DNA from: Agapanthus africanus
Lineage: Eukaryota; Streptophyta; Magnoliopsida; Asparagales; Amaryllidaceae
DNA length: 64,000 bases
NCBI GenBank assembly: GCA_030015575.1
Contig: JASDDO010000006.1
Coordinates: 323,316,361-323,380,360, forward strand
Direction: 5' to 3'
Within the stretch, counting starts at the first letter, position 1. Each line of letters starts with the position of its first letter. Both the position numbers and the translations under genes were made by a program. Of the stretch, positions 34,537 through 47,532 are shown piece after piece. The notes under the pieces are model-generated. The model saw only the letters and a list, made by a program, of their open reading frames with translations, was not told the DNA's origin and made no database searches.

Positions 34537-35323
34537 GTGCATTCCTCTGATCTTTTAGTAGATGTAGTTAGGGTAAAGTCAGGCGATGAAGCTTCGTCCT
34601 CTAAAGCCGAGTTTAGTGGGTCTTCTTTGGCTTCCTCGGCTTCTGATAACCGAGGAAGCTCTTCTTCTACCGTGTCGGGTTCGCCCCCAAGGGGTGGCGA
34701 TCCCCCTGTTCTCATATGCCGAAGGGCTAAGAAGGCCCCTAATATGCGCATCGATAATACTCGTGACGCTGCCTCGGTGCTGAACAGGTTGGACGAGCTT
34801 TCCGACATACGAGCTCGCTTCCACATTCCCTCTGGCTTCACGCTTTGTTTATCCAGGGAGGGTGAACAGGCAGACTAGGTATACGGTAACGAGTTTGCAC
34901 TGTAATTAGAAGTGTTCCGAGCAGGGATGCGTCTTCCCTTTTCGCCTGAGCTTTGTGCAGTCGTCCACTATTTCCAACTCTCCCTGGGCCTGCTAGCACC
35001 GAATTCGTCGAGGATTCTTCTCGGATTCCTGGTCCGTCTCAAAATCGATCATATCCCTTTTAATCTAAGGCTCCTCTTGGCTTTTCTTTGCTACAAGAAC
35101 CATCCGGGTATCCGAAAGGACGAGCCGTGTTGGGTATACTTTTCCTTTAAGAAGCACAAGGGTATGTGGTCGTCCCTTCTTCCATCCATGAGTGGAAAGA
35201 GAAGTTTATCTTCGTTGGTCCCCCAAAGGAAAAGGAATGGACGGTGCTCGCCGAGTGGCATAGGGCGGATTGCCTAAAGGCCAAGTTGTCGAAAGCCCTA
35301 GAGGCAGAGGTTGTGTCCCTTTA
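34537..35323 (+). pseudogene. Transposase_28-like antisense ORF, part 1 of 4
   Basis: A Ser-rich N-terminus is followed by the conserved block RARFHIPSGFTL...REGEQAD, then FRAGMRLPFSPELCAVVHYFQLSLGLLAPNSSRILLGFLV in pieces, and a WKEKFIFVG segment. This pattern fits the 'putative gypsy-type transposon' family (Pfam Transposase_28), known as an antisense extra ORF in Tat-type retrotransposons. No clear ATG is seen. Two in-frame stops lie near 34874-34910, and a frameshift lies near 35163. The chromovirus at 35324 interrupts the coding region and its TSD CTTTA ends this piece. The remaining pieces are at 46218, 48866 and 59720. Confidence 0.72.
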
Positions 35324-38300
35324 TGTCACGCCCCGCTTCCCAAACTACGGAAAACGAGGGATGACTAGGCCAGCCATGCTCCTACGGTCAAGGAATCATC
35401 CCGCCGTAGTCACACTTCGGCTTCTAGCATTACATGGTAATCAGTAAATAAAGCACAGTAGTAAAGAAATCACATCACTAATTTATTACATTAAAATCCA
35501 TTGTTCACAAATTACAGATAACAAGAACAATTACTAACCAAGTTCAATCTCACGATCACTTTTATGGAAAGCAGTAAAGGAAGAAAGTACACCAGACTAT
35601 ATCTCCGTGAACTCGAAAGGTAGATCCGTCTCCTGTGCTGGTCCTTCCACGGAATCTGAGCATGCATACTCAGGTCGTCAGAGCGACACAATAACAATAT
35701 TATTATAATAAGATGAAACAGGTAAAAGAGGTAATAAAGAGGTAATACTAGTGAAAGTACAATGCGAGTAACCACTATGTCACTATATGATGCAGAATGT
35801 GATCTGTGTCCCTATCGGTCTCTAGGTCATGTTTGAAATCGCATAGTGGAAGGAGGATCATGTTTAACAGGAGTCTCGTACATACCCGAGACAACGGCCC
35901 ACATGCCCGGGACATAACCCTGTCAGCCGGATCGTTAGATCCTACCTACTATATATATCGCTGCTCGAATGATCATCCTCTAAAACACGGTCCTGCTAAA
36001 TACGATTCTCTTTCCAGTTCGATTTCCCCTTTATCCCCAGGTTTACACTATTTATAATCTTGATTTAGTCGTGTACAAGTATACCAATGGCACAGTTTTA
36101 TCACTGTTCACTGTATCAATCACTGTCACGAATATTCACTTTCCATTAGTGTACTTGTCACTTCTAAACCAACATCAATCACGCATGATAATGCAATATC
36201 CACTGCCTCTAACACGCGCTAACACTAAGTATATGGCAAATGAGGTATGATATATGTATGTATGCCATCAATAAGCTAAGTATGTTATGAATCAATATGC
36301 ATGTCATTAACTTACAAAAATTGCATAAATTCATCTGTTTAGAATTCAACGAAATGATACAAATACGATAAATAGAACACTCAGTCATAAATTCATCAAA
36401 ATTAGTTTCAGTCCAATCGGGTTTCCGGTATTCAAGATACAGCTGTTTCATTTTAAGTGCTCGCGGCTGGAAATTCAGTTTCAGAACTGAACATCCGTTT
36501 CGCGACACGAATTGCACCCAGTTAGGTTCAGAATTTAGCGATGTTACAGTTGAATAAAATCTAGGGTTTTTGATAGGGTATTCAACTCAACAGACGGATC
36601 CTTAATCGCATATGTACGTCGAAAGTTATACACTGTTTAACATTGATATGTCACTTCTGAATCTGTTATGGACAGTTATACGTTCTACCCTTTTTATTTA
36701 CAATTTAAATAGCAAACGGCAATGAAACAGAATGAAACCACTTGTTTTGTGTAGCTAACAGATCCATATTTAATCCAATATAGAGTTCCGTAACATACGA
36801 ATTCAGGAAACGAAGGGACACACATTTTGGGACAGTACACAGTAATCAGAGTCGCTCTGGACTGCAGTCCAGAGTCGCTCTGGACTGCAGTCCAGAGTCG
36901 CACTCCGATCTAAATATCATCGCAGTTACATAACAGAAATCATTAGAAATTTATATATAGTTAAATTTCGTTGAGTTGGCTTCGATTTAAGCCCTCGAAC
37001 GCATCATTCCAGTATGTACATAATTTACAGTGATTTTAATCGTTTTCAGATGCGGAAAAATTCTAGTTTTATCGGCATATTTGGGGGTATAAATTTTAGT
37101 CACTAACAATCGTATTTTCCAGTGAGATTTATATACGATATTCTTCATTATATGGGCCAATAGAAAACATCTATTTCCGTCAAATTAAGCAAGTATTTTT
37201 ATTGGGGTCTAGCATCGAACACATAGGTCGCAAAATATATCGGGAATCGGTAAATTATAAACTATATGATTTAAGTTTGTATCACAATTATATTAGCATG
37301 TAGCAAGTAAAACACTTGCCTGGAAACGTCTCAGGGTTGCACGGCAGCAGATACGTCACGAACGCGCGGTGTACGTCGTGAAGCGATTTGCGCGAGCTTG
37401 GCTCGAGATACGGAATTTACGTCGGAGTTGTCCGGAGACTTCTTGTACTCGCTGGAAGCGAAGGGGGTGCTCTGTGGTTTGCCTGAGAAGTGCTGGGGTT
37501 GACGACGGTCGACGGCGTCGCTCCGGCGATGAGCCGCAGAGGGTGTCTGGAAAATGGGTTATGGGATTTTCTTGAAGAGAGAGAGAGAGAGGGGGAGAGA
37601 GAGAGAGGGGGGCTCGGGTGTGGATCTTGGAGGAGGAGGAGAAGATACAGAGGGTGTTAGGGTCGATGGTGTGGTGTGGAGATCGCCGGCGTATAGCGTG
37701 CAGGGTTGGGGTCGAGCTCGGTGCAGAGGTTGGCGTGCAGGAGAGTTGGGTTGATGGAGGGTGGAGTCGTAGAGGAAGAAGGAGGGTGAATGAGGGGTCG
37801 CCAAGGGGCTGTCGTCGTCGTGGGGGTCGAGCGAAGTGATGGGGCGATCGCCGGCGTCGAGGGTGCAGTGGGTTCGTGCAGAAATTTTGCGAGGAAGGAG
37901 GGTTTTTGAGATGGTGTTGGAGAGCGAGGGAGAGATGAAGGCGACGGGGTTAGAGAGAGGAGTGCGAGGGGGTAACGTCGCGCAACGTGGGCATAGGCGT
38001 GGGCGCGAGCGGAGGAAGCGGGCCGCGAGCGGAAATGGAGGAAGGAGCCGTTGGAGAGGGAGATGAACAACAGTGGGTCGGGTTGGGTGTTGAGGAGGCG
38101 GGCCGAAGGAGTTGGGCTGGGCTGAGGAGTTTTAAAAGAATTCCTTTAAAAATTTTTGTGGGCTGAGGAAGGGAAACGGGCTGGGTTCATTTTTATTAGT
38201 TAAAATCTTTTCTTTTGTTTTAGTGTGGGCTTATGTGAGGTTAGGGTTTAGTAAAATATTTTATTTTCTTTAGTTTTGGTTTTAGTTTAATTTGGCTTTG

Positions 38301-38475
38301 GTTTTAAATCTTGGGTTTTGGTTTTAGGGTTTGGACTATGATTTCAAAAGAGTTGGAAAATAAAGTTTAAATATTAAGCTTAAACAACCAATTAAAATAC
38401 GAGGGGAAAAAGAAAGGAAATCACTGGAATTTAGAAATTAGGAAACTTTTATTAAGATGGAAACGGGGATTTACA
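35324..38475 (-). repeat. 3' LTR of Tekay-like element
   Basis: 3152 bp. On the minus strand it starts TGTAAATCCCCG and ends GGCGTGACA. A GC-rich transcribed block with (GA)n microsatellites lies at 37300-38100; Pro/Ser-rich frames there are LTR sequence, not genes. Confidence 0.93.
36856..36896. repeat. 23-bp repeated perfect palindrome
   Basis: TCTGGACTGCAGTCCAGA occurs twice (36856-36873, 36879-36896) in this LTR but once (44615-44632) in the other LTR of the same element, so a unit was gained or lost after insertion. Confidence 0.9.
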
Positions 38476-38513
38476 TCATACCCCCCTTAATAAAAATTTC
38501 GTCCTCGAAATTT
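38476..38513 (-). other. Polypurine tract of Tekay-like element
   Basis: On the minus strand, AAATTTCGAGGACG is followed by a purine run (ttaaggggggtatga) ending at the 3' LTR. Confidence 0.88.
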
Positions 38514-38538
38514 AACAAAGATACAAGAAAACAATATA

Positions 38539-41500
38539 CTAAACAAAGAGATGTGGATAACGATCACGGATATTTTCCTCCCGCTCCTAGATGGATTCTT
38601 CTGGGGAACGACCGCCCCAAGACACTCGGACTAAAGGAATGACCTTATTCTTTAGCACTTTCTCTCTGCGGTCGAGGATGGTAGTAGGCTGCTCCTCGTA
38701 CGATAGATCGGTACCCAAAACTAGCTCCGAATGGTCCAGGACATGGCTCTCATCCCGAACATAACGCCGCAACTGTAACACGTGGAAGGTATTGTGCACA
38801 CCAGCTAGCGATGGAGACAAGGCAAGTCGATAGGCCACCTCTCCTACTCGCTCTAGCACCTCAAAAGGTCCGATAAAACGGGGACTGAGCTTTCCCCGGC
38901 TTCCGAACCTGATAACTCCACGGGTAGGGGAAATCTTCAAGAACACGTGATCTCCGACTTCGAATTCTAGTGCCCTCCTGCTGGTATCCGCCCAACTCTT
39001 CTGTCGATCCTGAGCCGTCTTAATACGCTGCCTGATCATTTGGACCTTGTCGACTCTCTGAACAATGAGTTTGGGGCCCAGTAATCTTCGTTCTCCCACA
39101 TCCTCCCAACATACTGGGGATCGACACTTCTGCCCGTATAGTGCTTCAAAAGGAGCCATCTGAATACTAGCCTGATAACTATTGTTATAAGAGAACTTGA
39201 CTAGATGCAGATGGTCCTCCCAGGAACCCTGAAAGTCCAACATACAGGCTCTCAACATATCCTCGAGCGTCTGAATTGTACGCTCGGATTGTCCATCCGT
39301 CTGTGGGTGATATGCTGTGCTGAATTTAAGGCGGGTACCCAAGCTCTCCTGTAAGCTCTTCCAAAAGTGCGACAAGAATCTGGTGTCCCGGTCTGACACA
39401 ATGCTGACTGGAACACCGTGAAGTTGTACAATCTCTTGCATATATCTTTCTGCCAGTGATTCTGTCGACTGTCCCACTCGGAAAGGTAGGAAGTGTGCAG
39501 CTTTTGTGAGGCGATCAACGATAACCCAAATGGCATTATTGCCCCTAGGGCTCCGTGGTAAGGCCGTCACGAAATCCATAGTAATGTGCTCCCACTTCCA
39601 TTCTGGTATCGGCAGTGGTTGTAATAATCCTGCTGTTCTCTGATGTTCCGCCTTCACCTGCTGACAAACCAAGCACCTGGATACGAACCTCGCAATTTCC
39701 CTCTTCATTCCGTTCCACCAAAAGTGCTGCTTTAGGTCCTGATACATTTTTGTATCTCCTGGATGCACAGAATAAGCTGAACTGTATGCTTCAGCCAATA
39801 CTTCTTCTCGAACATCTCCCTTGGGTACGCAGAGTCTGCTACCGAATCTCAGAGAGCCATCTTCATGTATAATCAAGTCCGTTCTCAGTCCGGCTTCCAC
39901 TTGCTCTCTGAACTTTTGCAATCGGGGATTATCCGCTTGTGCAATCTTGATGCGATCCACCAGGGAAGATTGCACCTGTAGATGCCAAAGTTGACTGAGT
40001 GCGTTCGGCGTAACGACTTCAAGTTCAAGTCTCTGGAAATCCTCAATAATGCTCCTCTGATCGGTCAACATCATGACCGCTGGCTTGCGACTGAGCGCAT
40101 CTGGTACAACATTCACCTTCCCCGGGTGATAGTGAAGGTCCAAGTCATAATCTGCCATCAGCTCTAGCCATCGGCGCTGCCTCATGTTTAGTTCCTTCTG
40201 AGTGAAAACGTACTTTAAACTTTTATGATCTGTGTATACTTCCACTTTCTCACCCAATAGATAGTGCCTCCAAATCTTCAACGCAAAGACAACCGCAGCT
40301 AACTCCAAGTCATGCGTAGGGTAGTTCTTCTCGTGGTTTCTCAGTTGTCGAGAGGCGTAAGCAACCACTCGGCCATGCTGCATTAGAACACAGCCTAATC
40401 CCTTCCCTGAGGCATCACTGTGTATCACCAAACCACTGGAATCATCTAGTACTATAAGAATAGGCGCCGTGGTTAACTTCTGCTTTAGTGTGTCAAATGC
40501 CTGAGTGCACTCCTCTGTCCACGTAAACGGTACGTCCTTCCGTGTCAGCCTCGTCTATGGTTCAACGATTCTTGAGAAATCTTTGACGAATCTCCGATAA
40601 TAACCTGCCAATCCCAGAAAGCTCCTGATCTCGGCCACTGACTTCGGCGTTGGCCAATCTCTGACAGATTCTATCTTTGCCGGGTCCACCGAGATGCCTT
40701 CGCCCGAAACGATATGTCCCAAAAACTAAACCTTGTCGAGCCAGAATTCACACTTGCTTAGCTTCGCATACAGCTTCTCTTCCCGAAGAATTTGTAAGAC
40801 CGTGCGCAAATGTTCAGCATGCTCTTCCCGGGTCTTCGAGTAGACAAGTATGTCGTCGATAAACACAACGACAAACGTGTCCAAGTACTTTGCGAACACC
40901 CTGTTCATCAAGTCCATGAATATTGCTGGGGCATTGGTAACACTGAACGGCATCACAAGGAACTCGTAATGTCCGTATCGGGTCCTGAAAGCCGTCTTGC
41001 ATACATCCTCGGCTGTTACTCTGATTTGATGATATCCAGAACGGAGGTCCAACTTCGAGAACACCTTGGCTCCACTTAGCTGATCGAATAGGTCGTCAAT
41101 GCACGGGATTGGGTACTTGTTCTTTATCATGACCTTGTTCAGCTCCCGATAATCTATACACATTCGTAGTGATCCATCCTTCTTCTTTACTAACAGAACT
41201 GGTGCACCCCACGGTGAAGCGCTTGGCTGAATAAATCCCTTCTCCAATAGTTCTTCAACCTGCTTCTTCAATTCCGCCAACTCAACTGGTGCCATTCTGT
41301 ATGGGGCTCTGGATACTGGGGCTGTACCTGGAGTCAAATCGATTAAGAACTCCAAGATTCGAGGAGGTGGCAGACCTGGTAGATCTTCAGGAAATACATC
41401 CAGAAAGTCCCGAACAATTTCTGGGACTGGGCTCTTATCAACCTCCATAGCTGTCAGCTCCTTGGGCTTGGCTCTGTACTTAGCTGGCTCCAAAGATTCA

Positions 41501-42961
41501 CTTCCTCCCTCGAAAGTAAACTCCGGGTGATTGGGAATGCGGAAGATCACCTTCCTTGCACGACAATCGATAACTGCATGGAAAGTGCTCATCCAATCCA
41601 TCCCGAGAATTGCGTCGTAACTGCATGTCCCAATCAGAAGGAAATTCGCATAGAATTCCCTGCCACACACTACAACCGGGCATAACCTACATTCTCGACT
41701 AGATATTATAATGCCGTTACCCGTATGTATTTCCCATCCCTTGGTTAGTGGTTCATATGGTATGGAGTGTGTATCAGTGAAATGCTCAGACAAGAAACAA
41801 TGCGATGCTCCAGAAACAAATAGTACTAGCTGGCAAGGAATATACGAGTAGAGTACCTGTAACCACGTCTCCTGACGCCTCTGCCTGCTCGGCGGTCAAG
41901 GTGAAAGCCCGTCCTTGACCGCGACCTGTAAAGGGTTGCCTCTGCTCCTGTGGCCTCTGCTGTGGCGGTCCAGAACCTCCCTGTATCTCTGCTCGCTCAA
42001 GGCAACTGCTAATCTTGTGCTGACTGGATCCGCAAATCAAGCACTGTCCCTTGGCACGGCGACAGTCCTTCTGGGTATGCCCACCTCTACTGCAATAGCC
42101 GCAAACTACGCCCTGTCTCTGGGGGCGATGCTGTGGTACGAACGGGCGCTTCATTTGTGTCGTTCCTGGCCTGTGAACCGGTATGGCTCCTCGAGAAGGC
42201 GCATGGGTGCATGCTGGAATGACTGGGGGTCTCCTGAACTTGTTAATCAATTGCTCCTGAACTCTCGCCGCGTTGAGTACCTGTGCGAAAGTCTGCAAAT
42301 CCAGCGATGCAATCAACTGTTGCAACTCGAAATCTAGCCCCTGAAGGAAACGTCTGGCCCTGGTGGCCTCTGATACGACCATGTATGGAGCAAAACGGCT
42401 CAGACGGTTGAACTCTGCTGCATATACGTCCACTGGGCGTCCATTCTGCTTCAAAAGAATAAACCTTTCCTCTATTTCTGCCTTGGCTGTGGAAGGAAAA
42501 TAATGATCTAGGAAACATTCCTTAAATTTGCCCCATTCAATCGGCCCGTCTAGCCTGCTTTCTTCCACCGACCACCACGTACGGGCCTCATTTTCTAATT
42601 TTATCTTTATCACGTCCACCCTATCTTCCTCTGGAACCCTGGCGGCTGTCAATAAGTTCTCCATGTTCACCAGCCATTGCTCAGCCTCAAGGGGTTCAGC
42701 TAGCCCTGTGAATGCAGCTGGATGTAACCGTCGGAAGTCTGATACGGTACCGGCCCTAGCATGATAAGCTGGTGGAGTAGTGCCCTCGGGGGCGGTAATG
42801 AGTGCGGAGGGTCCTCCTGCGGCGGTAATCGCCCTGAGTCCCTCAGTGAGTAAATCTGTCTTCCTTTCCTGAGCTTCCGCGAGAGAGGTCAGTGCACTAA
42901 GTATTCTTTCTGTGCGGTCCTGAGTGCTGGAGTCCGAGGAGGGGTCGTTCGGGAAAGTCAT
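38539..42961 (-). pseudogene. gag-pol: Chromovirus gag-pol polyprotein, nearly intact
   Basis: The Gag ORF (42961-41786) starts MTFPNDPSSD and has zinc knuckles CGYCSRGGHTQKDC and CLICGSSQHKISSC; unlike the element at 25145 it has no intron. The frame shifts at the protease, whose catalytic Asp is replaced (FVSGAS, about 41815). RT has an intact FIDD box, RNase H has DAS/ELAA/TDHKS, and IN has a HHCC finger (HPGD...CLVCQQ) and D-D-E core ([19 protein letters not shown]). In-frame stops lie at 40726, 40555 and 38587, the last inside the chromodomain ([13 protein letters not shown]...VRVSWGG). The terminal stop is at 38539. The domain order PR-RT-RH-IN-chromodomain is the chromovirus order. Confidence 0.93.
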
Positions 42962-43074
42962 ATCACTGGAAGATTCAAAAGGATAAGATCAGATTCAAGG
43001 ATGAAAATCAAGAGTAGTGAAACGAGAATAATGTAATACAGTATAGTTAATGTTATCCCTTGATACTAAACCAG

Positions 43075-43095
43075 GCTCTAATACCAACTAAACCA
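43075..43095 (-). other. Primer-binding-like site
   Basis: On the minus strand TTGGTATTAGAGC lies 8 nt after the LTR end. It differs by one base from TGGTATCAGAGC, the usual complement of the initiator-Met tRNA 3' end. Confidence 0.6.
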
Positions 43096-46000
43096 TGTCA
43101 TGCCCCGCTTCCCAAAATACGGAAAACGAGGGATGACTAGGCCAGCCATGCTCCTACGGTCAAGGAATCATCCCGCCGTGTCACACTTCGGCTTCTAGTA
43201 TTACATGGTAATCAGTAAATAAAGCACAGTAGTAAAGGAATCACATCACTAACTTATTACATTAAAATCCATTGTTCACAAATTACAGATAACAAGAACA
43301 ATTACTAACCAAGTTCAATCTCACGATCACTTTATGGAAAGCAGTAAAGGAAGAAAGTACACCAGACTATATCTCAGTGAACTCGAAAGGTAGATCCGTC
43401 TCCTGTGCTAGTCCTTCCACGGAATCTGAGCATGCATACTCAGGTCGTCAGAGCGACACAATAGCAATATTATTATAATAAGATGAAACAGGTAAAAGAG
43501 GTAATACTAGTGAAAGTACAATGCGAGTAACCACTATGTCACTATATGATGCAGAATGTGATCTGTGTCCCTATCGGTCTCTAGGTCATGTTTGAAATCG
43601 CATAGTGGAAGGAGAATCATGTTTAACAGGAGTCTCGTACATACCCGAGACAACGGCCCACATGCCCGGGACATAACCCTGTCAGCCGGATCGCTAGATC
43701 CTACCTACTATATATATCGCTGCTCGAATGATCATCCTCTAAAATATGGTCCCGCTAAATACGATTCTCTTTCCACTTCGATTTCCCCTTTATCCCCAGG
43801 TTTACACTATTTATAATCTTGATTTAGTCGTGTACAAGTATACCAATGGCACGGTTTTATCACTGTTCACTGTATCAATCACTGTCACGAATATTCACTT
43901 CCCATTAGTGTACTTGTCACTTCTAAACCAACATCAATCACGCATGATAATGCAATGTCCACTGCCTCTAACACGCGCTAACACTAAGTATATGGCAAAT
44001 GAGGTATGATATATGTATGTATGCCATCAATAAGCTAAGTATGTTATGAATCAATATGCATGTCATTAACTTACAAAAATTGCATAAATTCATCTGTTTA
44101 GAATTCAACGAAATGATACAAATACGATAAATATAACACTCAGTCAGAAATTCATCAAAATTAGTTCCAATCCAATCGGGTTTCCGGTATTCAAGATACA
44201 GCTGTTTCATTTTAAGTGCTCGCGGCTGGAAATTCAGTTTCAGAACTGAACGTCCGTTTCGCGACACGAATTGCACCCAGTTGGGTTCAGAATTTAGCGA
44301 TGTTATAGTTGAATAAAATCTAGGGTTTTCGATAGGGTATTCAACTCAATAGACGGATCCTCAATCGCATCTGTACGTCGAAAGTTATACACTGTTTAAC
44401 ATTGATATGTCACTTCTGAATCTGTTATGGACAGTTATACGTTCTGCCCTTTTTATTTACAATTTAAATAGCAAACGGCAATGAAACAGAATGAAACCAC
44501 TTGTTTTGTGTATCTAACAGATCCATATTTAATCTACTACAGAGTTCCGTAACATACGAATTCAGGAAACGAAGGGACATACATTTTGGGACAGTACACA
44601 GTAATCAGAGTCGCTCTGGACTGCAGTCCAGAGTCGCACTCCGATCTAAATATCATTGCAGTTACATAACAGAAATCATTAGAAGTTTATATAGAGTTAA
44701 AGTTCGTCGAGTCGGCTTCGATTTAAGCCCTCGAACGCATCATTCCAGTATGTACATGATTTATAGTGATTTTAATCGTTTTCAGATGCGGAAAAATTCT
44801 AGTTTTATCGGCATATTTAGGAGTATCAATTTTAGTCACTAAAAATCGTATTTTCCAGTGAGATTTATACAAGATATTCTTCATTATATGGGCCAACAGA
44901 AAACATCTATTTCCGTCAAATTAAGCAAGTATTTTCATTGGGGTCTAGCATCGAACACATAGGTCGCAAAATATATCGGGAATCGGTAAATTATAAACTA
45001 TATGATTTAAGTTTGTATCACAATTATATTAGCATGTAGCAAGTAAAACACTTGCCTGGAAACGTCTTGCGGTTGCACGGCAGCAGCGGCGTCACGAACG
45101 CGCGGTGTACGTCGTGAAGCGATTTGCGCGAGTTTGGCTCGAGATACGGAATTTGCGTCGGAGTTGTCCGGAGACTTCTTGCACTCGCTGGAAGCGGAGG
45201 GGGTGCTCTGTGGTTTGCTTGAGAAGTGCTGAGGTTGACGACGGTCGACGGCGTCGCTCCGGCGACGAGCCGCAGAGGGTGTCTGGAAAATGGGTTATGG
45301 GATTTTCTTGAAGAGAGAGAGGGGGGGGGGGGGAGAGAGAGAGAAAGAGGGGGCTCGGGTGTGGATCTTGGAGGAGGAGGAGAAGATGCAGAGGGTGTTG
45401 GGGTCGATGGTGTGGTGTGGAGATCGCCGGCGTCGAGTGTGCAGGGTGGGGGTCGAGCTCGGTGCAGAGGTTGGTGTGCAGGGGAGTTGGGTTGATGGAG
45501 GGTGGAGTCGTAGAGGGAGAAGGAGGGTGAATGAGGGATCTCCAAGGGGCTGTCGTCGTCGTGGGGGTCGAGCGAAGTGATGGGGTGATCACCGGCGTCG
45601 AGGGTGCAGTGGGTTCGTGCAGAAATTTTGCGAGGAAGGAGGGTTTTTGAGATGGTGTTGGAGAGCGAGGGAGAGATGAGGGCGACGGGGTTAGAGAGAG
45701 GAGTGCGAGGGAGTAACGTCGCGCAACATGGGCATAGGCGTGGGCGCGAGCGGAGGAAGCGGGTCGCGAGCGGGAATGGAGGAAGGAGCCGTTGGAGAGG
45801 GAGGTGAACAGGAGCGGGTCGGGTCGGGTGTTGAGGAGGCGGGCCGAAGGAGTTGGGCTGGGCTGAGGAGTTTTAAAAGAATTCCTTTAAAAATTTTTGG
45901 GGGCTGAGGAAGGGAAACGGGCTGGGTTCATTTTTATTAGTTAAAATCTTTTCTTTTGTTTTAGTGTGGGCTTATGTGAGGTTAGGGTTTAGTAAAATAT

Positions 46001-46217
46001 TTTATTTGCTTTAGTTTTGGTTTTAGTTTAATTTGGCTTTGGTTTTAAATCTTGGGTTTTGGCTTTTAGGGTTTGGACTATGATTTCAAAAGAGTTGGAA
46101 AATAAAGTTTAAATATTAAGCTTAAACAACCAATTAAAATACGAGGGGAAAAAGAAAGGAAATCACTGGAATTTAGAAATTAGGAAACTTTTATTAAGAT
46201 GGAAACGGTGATTTACA
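43096..46217 (-). repeat. 5' LTR of Tekay-like element
   Basis: 3122 bp, collinear with 35324-38475 apart from small indels (one palindrome unit, microsatellite lengths, one gaggtaataaa unit). Its minus-strand end is GCATGACA. Confidence 0.93.
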
Positions 46218-46494
46218 CTTTAGCAGCCCATCCAGCGGGCCAACGCCTAGCTTTCCGAGCAGGTCCTGAGCTGGGTAAGACTCAGTCAAGCGCGCTTCCT
46301 AGATAAGTTAGGTCCTAACCGATCAATTTATACTTGATATATCTTGCTATTTTCATTACTAATCCGTTTTTGTTTCCCCTCGCAGAGCCCATGGACCGGT
46401 CAAAGATTATGGCCACCAAGGTACAAGGCAGAAAGGGCAACAACGCAAGCTCGTCCAAGCCCGCGCCGCGCAGGACGCCCCGCTAGGGGCTTTC
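46218..46494 (+). pseudogene. Transposase_28-like antisense ORF, part 2 of 4
   Basis: Continues part 1 after the chromovirus TSD. A short exon ends at 46274, followed by a GT-AG intron (46275-46385; donor ctgg/gtaaga, pyrimidine-rich acceptor tttcccctcgcag). The next exon is a basic stretch (about 46386-46485) encoding a K/R/S/P-rich segment. Stops are present in the first exon. The piece ends at the copia solo LTR. Confidence 0.6.
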
Positions 46495-47281
46495 TGAAAT
46501 TATATCTTAGCACCTCTACTAGGTTTATACAAGCATCAAGTATGCAATTTTAAAAAATCTAAAGGTCTAAACTATACTAACCTAGAATCGAACTAGAGAA
46601 TTAGGGTATTAGTGTAAGCAAACAAGTTCTACACTAAGTGATAAGGGTTTACAACCTTTGTAGAACGGTCCTTCACTTCTAAAGCTCCAAGTAGTAGTCC
46701 ATAGAACTCTTCTTAGACTCCACTTGGTGAAAGGAACGTGCTTGCTTTGTAGTCCTCGAAGCCGAAAATGATCCACCTTGAAGTCTCTCTAACTCAACCT
46801 TACTCTTCACTAATCAAAGTATTAGTGAAGCAAACAACCTAAATTAAAGGGCTAGTAAAGTGTAGGTTAATGAAATAGGAATTTTGCTCACTAAGTTTTC
46901 TTCTTTTCCTTTCTTTTTCTCACCTCAAGAAAACCTAGAAAAGAGTGAAAGAAGAAGATGATAATGAACTTGGATGGAGAGAGAGAACCATGAGGTGAAG
47001 TGTGAGATGATGTAGGAAAAATATCTATAAATAAAAACAAAACAAGAGGTGAGTCATGGCTTCTTGAGGCTTCCACAACCATCTTAGAAATTGTGACCCA
47101 TTTCCTATTTTCTTTAATTCATAAATCAAACCATTATCATCTCATCACTAATCATGTGTGATTCTCATACATCCTAGTTCCATGTATCATCAACTATGAT
47201 ACATAAATAATACATATATTTATATATATCACATATATATTAATATGTATAAAGAGAAAAAAATATTTAGTGAGCTAATAT

Positions 47282-47317
<36 letters not shown>

Positions 47318-47394
47318 AATACATAAATATATACCAAATTATCAAATCAACACTTGATTCAATAATCCGATTATATCATATATAACCGACTAAT

Positions 47395-47430
<36 letters not shown>

Positions 47431-47496
47431 ATTATTAAATCAACACTTGATTCAATAATACTGTTATATCACATATAACCGTCTTATATTCAATAC

Positions 47497-47532
<36 letters not shown>

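Larger units (their letters stand above)
35324..46217 (-). mobile_element. Full-length Tekay-like Ty3/gypsy chromovirus
   Basis: A 10.9-kb element with LTRs 35324-38475 and 43096-46217, both TG...CA, and the perfect TSD CTTTA (35319-35323 and 46218-46222). Gag, PR, RT, RH, IN and chromodomain are all present on the minus strand, with a PBS-like site and a PPT. Only a few disabling changes are visible, so it is the most complete element here. It inserted into the antisense ORF of the Tat-type element. Confidence 0.95.

Noticed and set aside
37559-38070. Pro/Ser/Thr-rich frames (also 45024-45592)
   Set aside because: They lie inside both LTRs of the same element over GA-rich microsatellite DNA, with frame changes between the copies.
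35324-46217. Endogenous pararetrovirus or env-bearing element
   Set aside because: No movement, coat or env-like region is seen; the order PR-RT-RH-IN-chromodomain with LTRs and TSD is that of a chromovirus.
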